Notes under the pieces: model-generated | What the model was told of the DNA's origin: nothing | Seen by the model: the letters and a program-made list of their open reading frames with translations, nothing else | The model's database searches: none | From: Tetraselmis striata | Lineage: Eukaryota; Chlorophyta; Chlorodendrophyceae; Chlorodendrales; Chlorodendraceae | DNA: 64,000 bases | Direction of reading: 5' to 3' | NCBI GenBank assembly: GCA_006384855.1 | Contig: VCJN01001349.1 | Location: 1 to 64,000, forward strand | In this document: in pieces, positions 9,530 to 20,332 of the stretch | Layout of the letters: each line of letters opens with the position of its first letter | How positions within the stretch are numbered: the stretch's first letter is position 1 | Position numbers and translations under genes: made by a program

Positions 9530-10443
9530 GGTAATCCTTACGGCCGCTTAAATAACCCGTATGCAGCGAGAGTTGCGGCGATCCGCCTGCGGTGCTTTAG
9601 CGACTCCGGTCGCTACGTACCGTACCGAGCCAGCAGTAAAAATCCTGAATTAGACATAGTTCGGGTCTCGCTTGCCAAAGGAGCCTGTGACTTGATTGTG
9701 GTCATATTACTGTTGGGAATTACAGAGGTTTCAATTATACAGGGCTAAATACGATGTGTGTTACACGTTACACATTCCGCCGTACGCGGCTATGTGAGAA
9801 TACCATGCTAGGGCTATAGATCTCAGCCTCACTAAATGGCCTCATATGTAATCTCATTTGCACTGCTGACTGATAACCAGGCCGGCGCGTGATCGCTCCG
9901 GCGTGGCATCCCGCCGACTGCCGATTATATATATACCGCAGCGTAGACCACCCTGTAAACAATTCTCACTTATTTTCACCACCATCAACTCTGGAGCCGA
10001 CCATATCGCTACGTTTGGTGCTTCTACCAGGGTAATTACCCCTAGTTGCTTTTATCTACTTCGATCAACAAACTCTCTCGCTACCTAGCGATCCCACCGA
10101 CGACCACACTACACTTGCTCGTGACGTAGTGAACGACATCTTTCGCACGTATCACTTGCTTTTTACTGTGTCGTCGACCAAACTCGTCAATTACCGCTGC
10201 CGATGGGCGGAAGTGCTGCCCGATCTGCTTCGCGATCCTCTTTCTTAAAACACCAACTCGTCACACACACAGACACCATACCATACCACCAAAACTCACA
10301 ACTCGACTCGTGTATTAGGCTTGATGTCTGAGACTTGCCCACTCCTACTCGTAAACCTCACCACCACGCTCGCGGGTTGATACTATACTCGTTTGTTGAG
10401 CTTTTCACTGGCAAGTGTCGACTCGTCACTTTGAGAAAAAGTC
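9530..10443. other. No gene recognised
   Basis: Open frames are short and carry no recognisable domain. Base composition is closer to 50% GC than in flanking regions. It ends with AAGTC (10439-10443), the target duplication of the miniature LTR element. Confidence 0.5.
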
Positions 10444-10718
10444 GGTTGACATCAGTGTTGTTACACTACCGCAAATGTACAATGTAGCTAGGGTATGCCT
10501 TACTACTTTAGTGCATACCCTCATTGATTGTCCGCACTAGCATTGCGCGCGCGTACGTACAAGGCACCGCAACGCCTGCCTAGATGCGTGCGGCGCCCAG
10601 GCGGGCCTGGTCACTTCTCTATAACCATCCACTCTCCGTGCTTCACGCTCCCTCCCACAGTGCCCGGCTCGCGCCGGGGCCCGCGCATGGCGGGTTGGTA
10701 GGGACGATGCGCACAACA
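10444..10718 (+). repeat. 5' LTR of the miniature LTR element
   Basis: Ends in ACAACA. Its first bases are GGTTGAC where the 3' LTR has the canonical TGTTGAC, so the terminal T has mutated. A TATAA-like motif (TCTATAACC) lies near 10618. Confidence 0.88.
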
Positions 10719-10730
10719 GGTTATGGGCCC
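10719..10730 (+). promoter_or_regulatory. Primer-binding site, half-tRNA iMet type
   Basis: GGTTATGGGCCC immediately after the LTR is complementary to GGGCCCAUAACC in the anticodon stem-loop of eukaryotic initiator tRNA-Met. Drosophila copia is known to prime from a 5' half-molecule of this tRNA at the same place. The Copia element at 54.5 kb has an imperfect version of the same site. Confidence 0.8.
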
Positions 10731-11495
10731 TCTACTAGGGAGAGTAGTGGGAGAGTTGTCTGACGCTAGATCTATCAGGAAGTCCGTCTCGGCGGGACGT
10801 CTGGACGTAAAACTGAGATCACCGCAGCCAAGGGGTCTCAACACTCAAACGACTACACGTCGCGCTCGCGGCGAAATGTAATCTCAAGGTTCGCGCACCT
10901 TCAGCAAAATAAGCGCACACCCGGAAGCTGGCTATCATGACGCCAGCGACCGCCATGCATGTACGGGCTCGCCAGCTACCAAGACGCTAACGACCGCCGC
11001 GTATTTCAGTTCCCGCCCGAACTCACTGTTTCTCGGCTCGGCCGATCGAGACATATTCGGGCAGCAAACCAGCAGGCCAAAGGCAGGCGGGAGCTCAACA
11101 TTTCCGGAGAAGCGTCACTCGACGCAAGCCTGCTTCGCTCGCCACCGCCAGCTTGGCCGCCAGCGCGGACTGCATTTGCTGGTAATGCAGCAGTGTGTCA
11201 TGCAGATCCGCATTGTGCAGCAGGAGAGCCGACTTTTATTGGCAGCACCCCTCCAGGCGCTTCTCGTCAACTGCGTCGAATGCACCGCTGCGCCGCTTGT
11301 TCACAGCCTGTGGACAAATTGAGCGAATCAACACATTCAATACAATAATTCGTCCGGATATAGTCCACCCAGTTTGATTCCCTAGGAGGCCAGCCCGACC
11401 ATGCACGCCAAGATCAGGGCATGGCTGGATGCCTCTAGGCTAGCGACTAGCGTCAGCAACCGGACCCCTAGCTGGAGCATCCCCTAGCGACATTG

Positions 11496-11506
11496 AGGGG
11501 GGGGGG
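11496..11506 (+). promoter_or_regulatory. Polypurine tract of the miniature LTR element
   Basis: Eleven G residues lie directly before the TG of the 3' LTR, in the position of the plus-strand primer. Confidence 0.7.
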
Positions 11507-11775
11507 TGTTGACCTCAGTGTTGGTACACTACTGCAAATGTACAATGTAGCTAGGGTATGCCTTAGTACTTTAGTGCATACTCTCATTGATGCTCCGCAC
11601 TGGCATGCGCGCGCGCACCAGGCATCGCACCGCCTGTCTAGATGCGTGCGGCGCCCATGCCTGGTCACTTCTCTATAACCAGCCACTCTCCGTGCTTCAC
11701 GCTCCCTCCCACATTGCCCGGCTCGCGCCGGGGCCCGCGCATGCTGGCAGGTTGGTAGGGACGCTACACACAACA
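11507..11775 (+). repeat. 3' LTR of the miniature LTR element
   Basis: Starts TGTTGAC and ends ACAACA, so it has the usual TG...CA ends; followed directly by the AAGTC duplication. Confidence 0.88.
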
Positions 11776-11780
11776 AAGTC

Positions 11781-13228
11781 GGCCCACAAGTGGACAAGTT
11801 TTCGGACCAACGAGCCACCACCAAACCAGTTAACAACTTTCCCGTAGCAGTGTAGCACCAATACTCACAATACTGCGTGTCGCTCCGTGGACCGTTTCAC
11901 AGTCGGCTTTTTTAATTACACGCACCAGCAGTCGCTGATAACGACTCGCTAACACGGTGGTTTTGTAAGAAAAGGCTCTCAAGCCTCTTGTTTTCAGCAA
12001 CGTTTGCCGACTCACACTTGCACATTATATTATTGTGCTTTTAACGCCCGCACATCATACTGTGTTTTTGACACTGCACGCACATCGCACTGTGCTTTGA
12101 CAAAGACATTTGACACAGAACCTTTTTGTTTACGACCTAAACTCATCACAATGAGCTAGTCGACCCCGCACAATTTTCTGACCCGGAGACAAGTTGTCGA
12201 CGGGTAACACAGCACTGCCCATAGGTTGGGCCATCTTGCTATCAAAATTTGGGCTACATACGCTCTCGAACGGTGGAATATCTCTGAAACTATAAAACAA
12301 ATATGCACACCACACTCGAGGCTAAAAGCCAAACACTAGGTACATATATTTTTCTCATTGCCGAGCAACAACAACACCGAAGTTCTGACGGGGCGGCAAC
12401 TGATGCTACTGACATATCTACTAGTCCACAATATGTTGTCGATATGATGCCAGCAATATCCGCTGGTTCATCGACACTCAAAATCAGCATTTCATTGCCG
12501 ATGATAGAGCACATGCCGATGTTTTGCTTACCACAGCATTGTTCAATACAACATGGCATGTCATATCAGCTATCAAGCTGAAGTGTTTGCTGGTGGTAAT
12601 GCGTCAACAAAGTTGACATCATGGACTGCCTTCACCCTCAGCTGCCACCTTTGAAAGTCATAAAATCACTTTTTTGACAACGAAAGGTTGCGTCATGACA
12701 CTGGTGCTTTACACAACACATATTCAGGCTGTATGAAGTGGATTGGCATGTTGAAACTAATACTTATAATTACTGAAATATCGTGGACAATTATTAGTGC
12801 GGAGCGTTGCGCACTCAACAGCATGAATACATACATCATCTACCTCTTACAAAACGTTTGCTGACCTCATGAGTGAGAGCGCAATTTGCTCTCCCAATAC
12901 TCAACATACCGCTTTCTCTGAGTTTGAGCAAATGGCAACTGTGTCTTTTCCATACTTGATTAAAGAGACTACTAGCAAGTTGCCGGGCAACAATATTACT
13001 TTTACAGTGGACTGGGCAATGAATCTTCTGAAGCCCACACAGAGCGGCACATACCCTACTTTCTTAAGATGGGTGCTTGCTCTCCACCAATGGAAAGGTG
13101 TCAACCCTCAGCAGCCCATTGCCTTGCAGTCTTACTTTTTGAACAAGCTGCCTACGGCTCAGAAAATACCGTTTGAGACGTACATGTTATAAATATAATC
13201 GATGATGATTCTTCCAGCTAAAAGTAGA
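11781..13228. other. Lower-GC stretch with no recognised gene
   Basis: GC content drops relative to neighbours, especially at 12.0-13.2 kb. Two frames look protein-like (12303-12581 and 12869-13192 on the plus strand) but match no family I know. It could be a decayed transposon or an insertion from a different compositional background. Confidence 0.4.
12869..13192 (+). CDS. Unrecognised ORF, 107 codons
   Basis: Starts with ATG and ends at a stop followed by AT-rich sequence. The composition is balanced and protein-like (for example FTVDWAMNLLKP and FLRWVLALHQWKGV), with aromatic and hydrophobic residues spaced as in helices. I see no motif that identifies it. It may be the last exon of a longer gene, since protein-like but shifted frames lie upstream. 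Low confidence as a functional gene. Confidence 0.3.
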   Translation: MSESAICSPNTQHTAFSEFEQMATVSFPYLIKETTSKLPGNNITFTVDWAMNLLKPTQSGTYPTFLRWVLALHQWKGVNPQQPIALQSYFLNKLPTAQKIPFETYML

Positions 13229-13389
13229 AGTAAAGTTCGCCCCGGGACGTCGGCCGAAGCCGCCCCAGCACTTGACCTCCTGCGCCAACTGCAGTCGTAG
13301 GTCTAGCATAGCCCATGGACCATTGCCTCATTCGAACCCTGAAGGGCTAATAATGCATCAACCGGGTAAATCCGGGACACGCCGGGCCG
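13229..13389 (+). repeat. Dispersed repeat, inverted partner of 37836-37985
   Basis: The segment from AAGTTCGCCCCGGG through TGACCTC, AACTGCAG, ATTCGAA, AGGGCTAA and ATGCATCAAC to GGGACAC appears in reverse complement at 37836-37985. About 150 bp align with roughly 80% identity. No TIR or TSD was found. Confidence 0.75.
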
Positions 13390-13396
13390 ATATTGC

Positions 13397-13475
13397 CGAA
13401 ATACATCAGCCAGGAATCGAACCCGGACCTCTCGCATACGAGACGGCCGCTCATCCGAGCGGACAAGGGATGTAC
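13397..13475 (-). repeat. tRNA-like (SINE-like) segment
   Basis: On the minus strand CCGGGTTCGATTCCTGG (13410-13426) forms a 5-bp T-arm with a perfect pol III box B. ACATCcC upstream can pair with the 3' flank CTGATGT over five bases, like an acceptor stem. No standard anticodon arm folds, so I do not call a functional tRNA. A tRNA-derived SINE head or pseudo-tRNA is more likely. Confidence 0.4.
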
Positions 13476-13646
13476 CAGCTTCCAGCTACCCGTAGCGCAA
13501 CCCACCCTTCCCAACCCTTTCGTGCGAGACATGTGGCCTGATCCCAGTGCCAAACTTTGTAAGTCTGACATCTTCCATCGTTTTGGCAAAATATCGAGCC
13601 CCTGCTTGGCGTTATTAGCCGGACAATCGCTACCAGTATTTCAGGT

Positions 13647-13772
13647 GTGACTTACAAAAAGGGCAGTTCCCCAGAATTAGAAAATCAACACAGCAAGCCG
13701 CCTAAAAGCGGCCCGCATCCCGCATAAGGCGGGATGGATGAGTGATGCGCACACGGTTCAGAGTCCGGGCGG
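13647..13772 (-). mobile_element. 3'-end-only copy of the 33-37 kb non-LTR family
   Basis: Nearly identical to the 3' tail of the full-length element (32904-33025): starts GTGACTTACAAAAAGGG, includes AAGCGGCCCGCATCCCGCAT and ends AGAGTCCGGGC. Flanked by a 14-bp duplication with one mismatch (CCAGTATTTCAGGT at 13633-13646, CCAGTATTACAGGT at 13773-13786). Insertion is on the minus strand and 5'-truncated to 126 bp. Confidence 0.88.
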
Positions 13773-14066
13773 CCAGTATTACAGGTACGAGCAGGTACGA
13801 GCAGGTACGAGCGTACCGGTTGATTTTTTTATTTATACCCCTAGCAACCTAGCCTTGAAACACTGATGCCTGGCCTAGCGGTTGCTACTCGTAACACCAA
13901 GCGCGGTCCACCACTCTGAGCCCGAGACCGATCGCTCCCCGCACCACGCTCCCCGGCGGCCGCACTGCCCGGCGGCCAAGCCTCTGCGAAGTTGAACTCC
14001 ACCCCTGGCCTGCGATGCTGGCCCCGCGCGGGGTTGCCAGCGGGCTGCGCCCCCCGCAGCGGGGCC

Positions 14067-15383
14067 ATGGCCGGAGATTGGTGTTGTGGGAAGAGTGGAT
14101 ATGTCCGTACAAGCGTTACGAGTGCAGCCCGCCGCTCTCCAGCGCGCGGCACCGGGCGGGCGGTGGGGTCCGCCCACTTGCAGTGGCGGCCGCCCTGCTG
14201 GGGTGGGACTCTGCCGGGTGCAGTGTGGAACCGCGGGGCGGGGGAGAGTGGGGCGCCGTGGAGGCGAGTCGTGGTGGTGGTGTGCGGGGCGGGGCGGTCG
14301 GAGGGCGTCCCGGAGGCGCGGTGGTGGGCGAAGTACGAAAAGCTGGTGGCCTTCAAGGAGCGGAAGGGGCACTGCCAGGTGCCGTACAGGTATGTGGAGA
14401 ACCCGGCGCTAGGAATGTGGGTCCAAAGACAGCGGGTGAAGTACAAGCAAGGAAACCTGGACGATAAGCGGTTGGCTCTGCTGGAGGCGCTGGGCTTTGT
14501 GTGGGACCCCTTGGAGGCGGACTGGCAGGACATGTACGCACAGCTGAAGGAGTACCGGCGCGAGGAAGGGCACTTCCGGGTGCCTAGGGAGTATGGGGAC
14601 AGCCCGGCGCTGGGGCCGTGGGTCGGAACACAGCGGACAGCGTACCACCAGGGCAAGCTGGACGACGAGCGGGCCGCGCTGCTGGAGGCGCTGGGCTTTG
14701 TGTGGGACCCCTTGGAGGCGGACTGGCAGGACATGTACAGTCAGCTGGAGGAGTACCGGCGCGAGGAGGGGCACTGCCGGGTGCCTAGGGGGTATGGGGA
14801 CAGCCCGGCGCTGGGGTTGTGGGTCGGAACACAGCGGACAGCGTACCACCAGGGCAAGCTGGACGACGAGCGGGCCGCGCTGCTGGAGGCGCTGGGCTTT
14901 GTGTGGGACCCCTTGGAGGCGGACTGGCAGGACATGTACAGTCAGCTGGAGGAGTACCGGCGCGAGGAGGGGCACTGCCGGGTGCCTAGGGGGTATGGGG
15001 ACAGCCCGGCGCTGGGGTTGTGGGTCGGAAGACAGCGGATGGAGTACCACCAGGGCAAGCTGGGCGAGGGGCGCGTGGCTCTTCTGGAGGACTTGGGCTT
15101 TGAGTGGCGCCTGCAAGAGGGTCACCCTGGGTGCACCGAGGCGCAGGAGGCTCAGTGGGAGGAGCGCTTGGCCGAGCTGCTGGCCTTCAAGGCGGAGCAT
15201 GGCCACTGCCGAGTGCCGCAGACATACAAGCCCAATCCGCCGCTGGGGTGGTGGGTCAGCACACAACGGCAGCTGGCATGGAGGCAGAAACTGAAGAAGC
15301 ACCGACAGAGGCGGCTGCAGGGAGTGGGCTTTGTGTGGCGGGTGGGGCGCGGCAGGGGCTCATCCCCTGGGGACCGTGCATGA
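14067..15383 (+). CDS. Helicase-associated (HA) domain repeat protein
   Basis: Codes for about 438 residues with five HA-type repeats, each built as W...L..Y....GHC.VP..Y......LG.WV..QR..Y..G.L...R...LE.LGF.W. This module is known from bacterial and algal helicase-linked proteins and is expanded in green algae and stramenopiles. No helicase motifs are present, so this is a repeat-only protein, possibly nucleic-acid binding (inferred). The repeats start at about residue 78 (WWAKYEKLVAFK); the preceding part is Gly/Arg/Val-rich and may include an unspliced leader. The ATG at 14067 is the first in frame; the frame is open further upstream without ATG. Repeats two to four are nearly identical at DNA level. 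The stop is TGA at 15381-15383. Confidence 0.8.
   Translation: MAGDWCCGKSGYVRTSVTSAARRSPARGTGRAVGSAHLQWRPPCWGGTLPGAVWNRGAGESGAPWRRVVVVVCGAGRSEGVPEARWWAKYEKLVAFKERKGHCQVPYRYVENPALGMWVQRQRVKYKQGNLDDKRLALLEALGFVWDPLEADWQDMYAQLKEYRREEGHFRVPREYGDSPALGPWVGTQRTAYHQGKLDDERAALLEALGFVWDPLEADWQDMYSQLEEYRREEGHCRVPRGYGDSPALGLWVGTQRTAYHQGKLDDERAALLEALGFVWDPLEADWQDMYSQLEEYRREEGHCRVPRGYGDSPALGLWVGRQRMEYHQGKLGEGRVALLEDLGFEWRLQEGHPGCTEAQEAQWEERLAELLAFKAEHGHCRVPQTYKPNPPLGWWVSTQRQLAWRQKLKKHRQRRLQGVGFVWRVGRGRGSSPGDRA
14521..15100 (+). repeat. 201-bp (67-codon) tandem repeat in the HA gene
   Basis: ACTGGCAGGACATGTA recurs at 14521, 14722 and 14923 with exactly 201-bp spacing. Adjacent units differ at only a few positions, so the copies are young or homogenised by unequal exchange or gene conversion. 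The spacing preserves the frame. Confidence 0.9.
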
Positions 15384-16179
15384 GCAGCATGATGCGCCTC
15401 TTACAGAGCTCCTGGGCAGCTTCGGATGTGGCCCTGATTACCCACCATGGACAACCCCAGCCCCTTTTCGCACAAACTACATCCTTCTTTGATGCGGAAG
15501 CAATGCCATCTCTTGCGTGGCTAGCAATCCAGCATTGCCGCGGAGCATGTCAACAATGTGGCCAATGTAAGCAAACAAACAAACCCCATCCACGGCTTTC
15601 CGGTGATGAGCATTTGCGCGTGCATGCGGGCAGGTCGTAATTTCTCTATGAAGTGGGACGGATTGGATGTCGTTTGGGTGTTAATACAGTTTGGGTTTGG
15701 TGCTGGATCCACGTGTGGGGTTGTGTTGGGTTGGATGCTGAACAATTGCGATGCGCTGCCATGCTGCGTGATGATCGACGTCGCGGCGATGCCCGATGCG
15801 GTGCAGACAACCATGCCCCACCACACTCGGCATGGCACCATCCAACACAGCTACGGGCAGCACGTGGCCTCTGTGTTTGCAGGGCTGCTGAGCGCAACAG
15901 CGACCCGCCATGGATCACTAGTAGCAGCCTAGCTGCACGATGTCATGGCGAGGAACTGATGCGATTGTATAAAGGGAGAAGCCAAGGGTGAGAACTGAGG
16001 CATCCGTGACATCGGTCATGTGCTTGCATGTGGCTGCCGCTTCCATACAAAGGATGCATGTATACCTGAATGTTCTGGGCAGCCCCTGGTGATACTAACC
16101 TCCTGTCGGCGCAGCAACTCCGGACTCTCTGCCAACCCTACTACATGCCCCCACGGGGAGCCTGCAGGACACCGCCCAT
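15384..16179. other. Intergenic, no feature recognised
   Basis: Follows the HA gene. It contains a TGTAA at about 15565 that could serve as chlorophyte-type polyadenylation signal. Open frames on both strands lack recognisable domains. Confidence 0.4.
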
Positions 16180-17925
16180 CTAATTCCAGTACGCAGAGTC
16201 GATCTCCGGCTTGCCGAGCTCCAGCTTTGCTCTCTCAATGGCAATCAGCGCTTGGCAGCCAGGCGGCACAAAGTAGTCCTTCATCAGCTTTGAGTCGTCA
16301 TCCATCTTCTGGCCAGCGTAGATCAGCTCCTGCAGCAACATGTCCGGGTCCGCAAACATATGAGCACTGAGCATTCGTGATGGAGTTTGTGCGCATGATC
16401 ATCCAGGTGAACCCCACCCTGGCGGAATGGACCAGGAGTAATATAACAAGCAGCAAGATATCAAGTTCAGCTAATCTGAATCGGATACTGGTAATGCTTC
16501 ACTTCATGTGTATCTACTGCTGACTGCTTGCCCGTAATTGAGGTAATAGTGCAATCACACATGCAGGCAGGAAGACAATCTATCCTGCGAGGTACAGCCG
16601 AGTGAAGATACCGCTGCTATTGCCGCCTCGCTTGTGTAAAAACTCGGGTAAGGAGACCGATACCGATCCGTACCCTCCTAGCTTATCGCAGCCTCAGAGT
16701 GCAATGGTGAATCAGTCTGATATAAAGCATATCACCGGCTCACACTACGTCGGTCCACATGAAATAAACGCCGCCTTTAAGGTGGTATTGGCAGTAGCCA
16801 GCCGGTGGGATGAACATGGGTGACACTGGGCGCTCTCTGATCACAGTAATTGTATCTAGAACGAGGCAGTAGCGTGTGTGGCGGGCGCCGACCAGGTCAC
16901 TCCACTGCTGAATGCCAGGCGTGTTTCTGATGCCTTCCGGCTTGTTCGACCTCGCAATGCCGCCGTCAAACAGCGCTTTCTTCACCTGGCACGCAGTAGC
17001 AGGAGGAGGAAACATAATCGTTCAGAGAGTCCCGCACATCATCATCAGGCAGAGCTATCAGTGAGTTCTGATCTGGGTGGCTGGTCGATCTACCCATCGG
17101 AATTGTTCTGCGCAATTTTGTCAGTATTTTAATTTTGAGCACATAAGAAAACCATGTGCGCACGCAGGCATCCTGCGAGCGTGCTTTACCGAGGCGCATT
17201 ACAATCATGGGGTACTATAGATCTATAATAGCCTGCTTTGACGGATATACTGTAAAGTCTAAAGATTGTCGTTTGTAGGGTCTCCAACGTCGGGTTGTCA
17301 TACAGTGTTACAATACCGACGGGGGGAAGTAGAAATCTTTTTGTCCCTGGAAAGTGGAAAGGCGGGGTCTCATACCTTTTCAACGGTCCAGTCCGGGTGC
17401 GCCGTCACGCGGTAGCGGCAGCCGGAGCAAAAGAAGGCCTGCGGCACCAGGTTTAGGGTTGAATAAGAGGTATATTACTACGGTGCTGAAACCTTCCGCA
17501 CCTTGCAAGGAACCGACGGGTAAGGATACCCGGTCTTAAAGGTACCGGCGGGCGACGGGTAGAGTATACTGAGACTCGCTAATGACGGGGCCTAGGAAGC
17601 GGCTTACTGCTACGCACATACTGAAGCCTATGTATTATTTGTCGTGCCGACAGTCGTAGAATGACTGAATGAAAAGCAAGCACGGCAGCGCCATTATTGC
17701 ACGGAGTTCTCAGTTTACCATATGATCCATGTCCTTGCGCCTCGGGACAGTCGGCAGCCCCTCGAAGGGCATGTCCATGTTTGACAGCTCTTCGAACACC
17801 TCCGCCTCCTTGTCCGCGGGGATCAGCTTGTTCTCGTCACAGTCCCATGCGCCCTTGCCGAGACTCATGTTGCCCGTGGCATTGCCACCGGCTGCAGCCT
17901 TATCGGTTTCCATCTGGGCGGTCAT
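16180..17925 (-). CDS. Putative spliced host gene, product not recognised
   Basis: Three minus-strand blocks look like exons. Block one (about 17706-17925) begins ATG and reads MTAQMETDKAAAGGN to KDMDHM, followed by GTAAAC as a possible donor. Block two (about 16895-16991) follows the acceptor CTGCGTGCCAG and reads VKKALFDGGIARSNKPEGIR to GIQQWSDL. Block three (16180 to about 16364) follows the acceptor ATGCTCAG, reads FADPDMLLQELIYAGQKMDD to KPEIDSAYWN, and ends at a stop. Acidic, soluble composition; no membrane segment. I do not know the family. Exon joins are inferred from splice-like dinucleotides and other exons may exist between them. The extent given is the whole locus. Confidence 0.45.
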
Positions 17926-19432
17926 GCTGGTGCTTTATGCGTAGTCGTGGAGTGCGGCCGGCTGATGGGGAGCAAGCAAGTCGAGAAGTAGGGTATGTGG
18001 CGATTATCTACCTCGACTTGCTCTGCACTACAAAGGGTCTTATTCTTACGATGTCGCACGCGGAGCGACTTATGAACAAAGTGTTTAGCTGTCGGAGACG
18101 CGACGACGGCTTGCTGACAATAGCACTGAGTAATTATGGCGCGCAGTCGGTGCCGTCGTTGAGGGATGGCTCCCGTCTTTGTAGAACTCTAATGCGTTCC
18201 CTGCGCCGAGGCATGATGCTGCGCCGACATCGAGCGCGGCACACTACTCGACGGATACGAAGATGCATCATGATATGCGCGGAGGCGAACCGTCGCGCAT
18301 AGTCGCTGCTATGAATAATAAGGCGGACAAGAAGTCGTCAAACACAGGTGCCCGTAGTGGCCCGTGCGTTATTCGTCGTCTACTCGTCTCGAATCGAGCA
18401 TGAATGATGAGCGCACTTCGATTTCGACGAGAAACGACGCACCACGCTGGCACGCGGAACATACGAGGCAATGTGTGTACTGTACATCGATTTCGACACC
18501 GGGGACGCGGATCACGCAGACAAGATGGACCGGACTGAGAAATCTAGGCGGATTCATCTTATAATAAACGCGGCTGGAATGGGCGGAGGAGGGCCCATCA
18601 CGTTATATTAATTCCGACTCAAAGTCCGGCAGTCCGCCACACCAAATGCCAACTCACCCGCGTGGCACTTCCAGATGCCGGCCCACCCTCAGTGGCCGAG
18701 CGCCTAAAGGCACCTACCTACTCACACAATCATGTACGACTGCATGCCACCCCGGTCCCTCTGTTGCCACGTACACTGATTGTCGTAACGTTTCAGTGCA
18801 GCATCTGCCATCCCCTCCCCCCTCACCGCACACGGTATTACATGCAACGCCAGCACCGCCACACATGGCCACTACAAGCGCGCACGCACCCCCCCCCCCC
18901 CCCCCCCCCCCCACCCCCATGCACACTCTTTCATGCACAGATGACGCCATGTCGTCGCTACCTCTACATGCACTCATTCCTTACCCGTCGCAGTACGAGG
19001 TACCCGTTCGAGTTGCGACAAGACAGTACCGTGGTGCGCATCGGCACTAACTCAACGGTCTTACTTCGAATGCATGGAATTATATACGTACTTTCATGTT
19101 GTAACCGAACCGGCTTCCGTCCTTGTCATTACCCGATACGGAATTACGCGTTATGGTATTTACATACATTCGCACCAACTAACTCGTCCCTTATGTGCTC
19201 CCGTCCCGCATCCCCATCCTTCCATGCATGCCCTTCTCACGAAGCCGCCCCCTGCATGCACCCTGACAAGGACCATGCAGGTGCTCAGCGGTCCCCGCCA
19301 TGCGTACAACAAGTCCGCGAGCCGACGCAAAGGCCCGGCCATAGCACCATCCCCACCGCTGTTCGGAAACCCTGAAACCCTAAATCCCTAAATCCCCACC
19401 GCTGTTCGGAATTCCGTTACGATGGGAGGTTA
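17926..19432. other. No gene recognised; C-run and CA/TGCATG-rich stretch
   Basis: Contains a C homopolymer at 18891-18913 and scattered TGCATG motifs at 18.7-19.3 kb. A telomere-like tract (AAACCCTGAAACCCTAAATC) lies near 19367-19395. Frames on the plus strand are compositionally biased and unsupported. Confidence 0.4.
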
Positions 19433-20332
19433 CTAGGTGGCCGCCCGCGCGCCCGCGACACTACCGGTGTGCGCACCAATATAATAATCCAGGGCGCCGT
19501 GAAGGGAGGGGGGGACCCCGCCCGAAATAAAGGCAGTTAAGTCCTCAGGCGTTGACGCACTAACCTGACTACTAATAAAATCCCTGAACTCCGGAACTAA
19601 CAACCCAAAATTATGACGGTGATACCCCCACCGCGGGCACTCCACCAACATATGTTCGATAGTCTCAGATTCACCTCCGCCACATGCAGGGCAGTGTTCA
19701 AGGAACCGCTCAGGCATGGCATGAATCCGGGCCAATCGGCGGGCAGTGGGAAATACTCGGGTGCGTAATTGTATCATAATGTGCAACCCGGCCACAACCC
19801 CCGCGGGGACACCCACACCGTACTGTGGCAACGGGTTTGACGCATAGGACGCCTGGACATATATACCCCAGGTGTTATTGCGTGCTAACGATACCGACGA
19901 TTCGTAACGCGCCCACACCGATGCCTTTACTAGTTTAGCGGCATCGCGCGCGGCTAGTGACCTCCACTCAAGTGGAAGGTGCGCCCCCTCAGCTAGCCCT
20001 ACGTTCGCCCTAGCTAGTCGATCTAACCACCGCACAGTCCCCGACGTCCACGTGTTAGGGCGCGCCCGACTTGGCTGATCTACTAAATGGGTTATACATG
20101 TATTCAAGTCGGATGCTTTAAGGAACGCCCGAGCCCGTGCCGCAGCGGCCGTAGCCTCTATGGGCGCAATATCCAATTCCCGCATCATCGGTGCAGTGGC
20201 TACCCCAGGGGAGTTTTTACCTACCCCAATGAGGCAACGCAAGCACTGATTGAGTACAGTTTGTAATTTATTTGCGCCGCTAGTTCTATCCATGCCCCAT
20301 ACTTCACACCCATAAGTTAAAACCGGCATTAC
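19433..20332 (-). pseudogene. LINE C-terminal part with zf-RVT, copy B
   Basis: Continues the RT ORF in another frame after the single-base deletion: VLPVLTYGCEVWGMDRTSG, then the CPACGGGESETIEHMLVEC zinc finger. The last residues (DYYIGAHTGS onward) are not LINE sequence but flank. Together with copy A this defines the family's C-terminal half. Confidence 0.85.

Larger units (their letters stand above)
10444..11775 (+). mobile_element. Miniature Copia-type LTR element (TRIM-like)
   Basis: Two direct repeats of about 270 bp (10444-10718 and 11507-11775, roughly 90% identical) bracket an internal region under 800 bp. The element is flanked by a perfect 5-bp duplication AAGTC (10439-10443, 11776-11780). 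The 12-mer GGTTATGGGCCC directly follows the 5' LTR and is the exact complement of the anticodon-arm segment of initiator tRNA-Met. An 11-G purine tract precedes the 3' LTR. No gag, RT or integrase motif is visible inside, so it must depend on another element in trans. LTR divergence suggests an old insertion. Confidence 0.9.

Noticed and set aside
13397..13475. Functional tRNA gene on the minus strand
   Set aside because: The T-arm and part of an acceptor stem are present, but the anticodon and D arms do not fold in standard lengths. Kept only as a tRNA-like repeat.
14409..15302. 297-codon minus-strand ORF with Leu/Pro/Gln repeats
   Set aside because: Antisense shadow of the tandem HA repeats.
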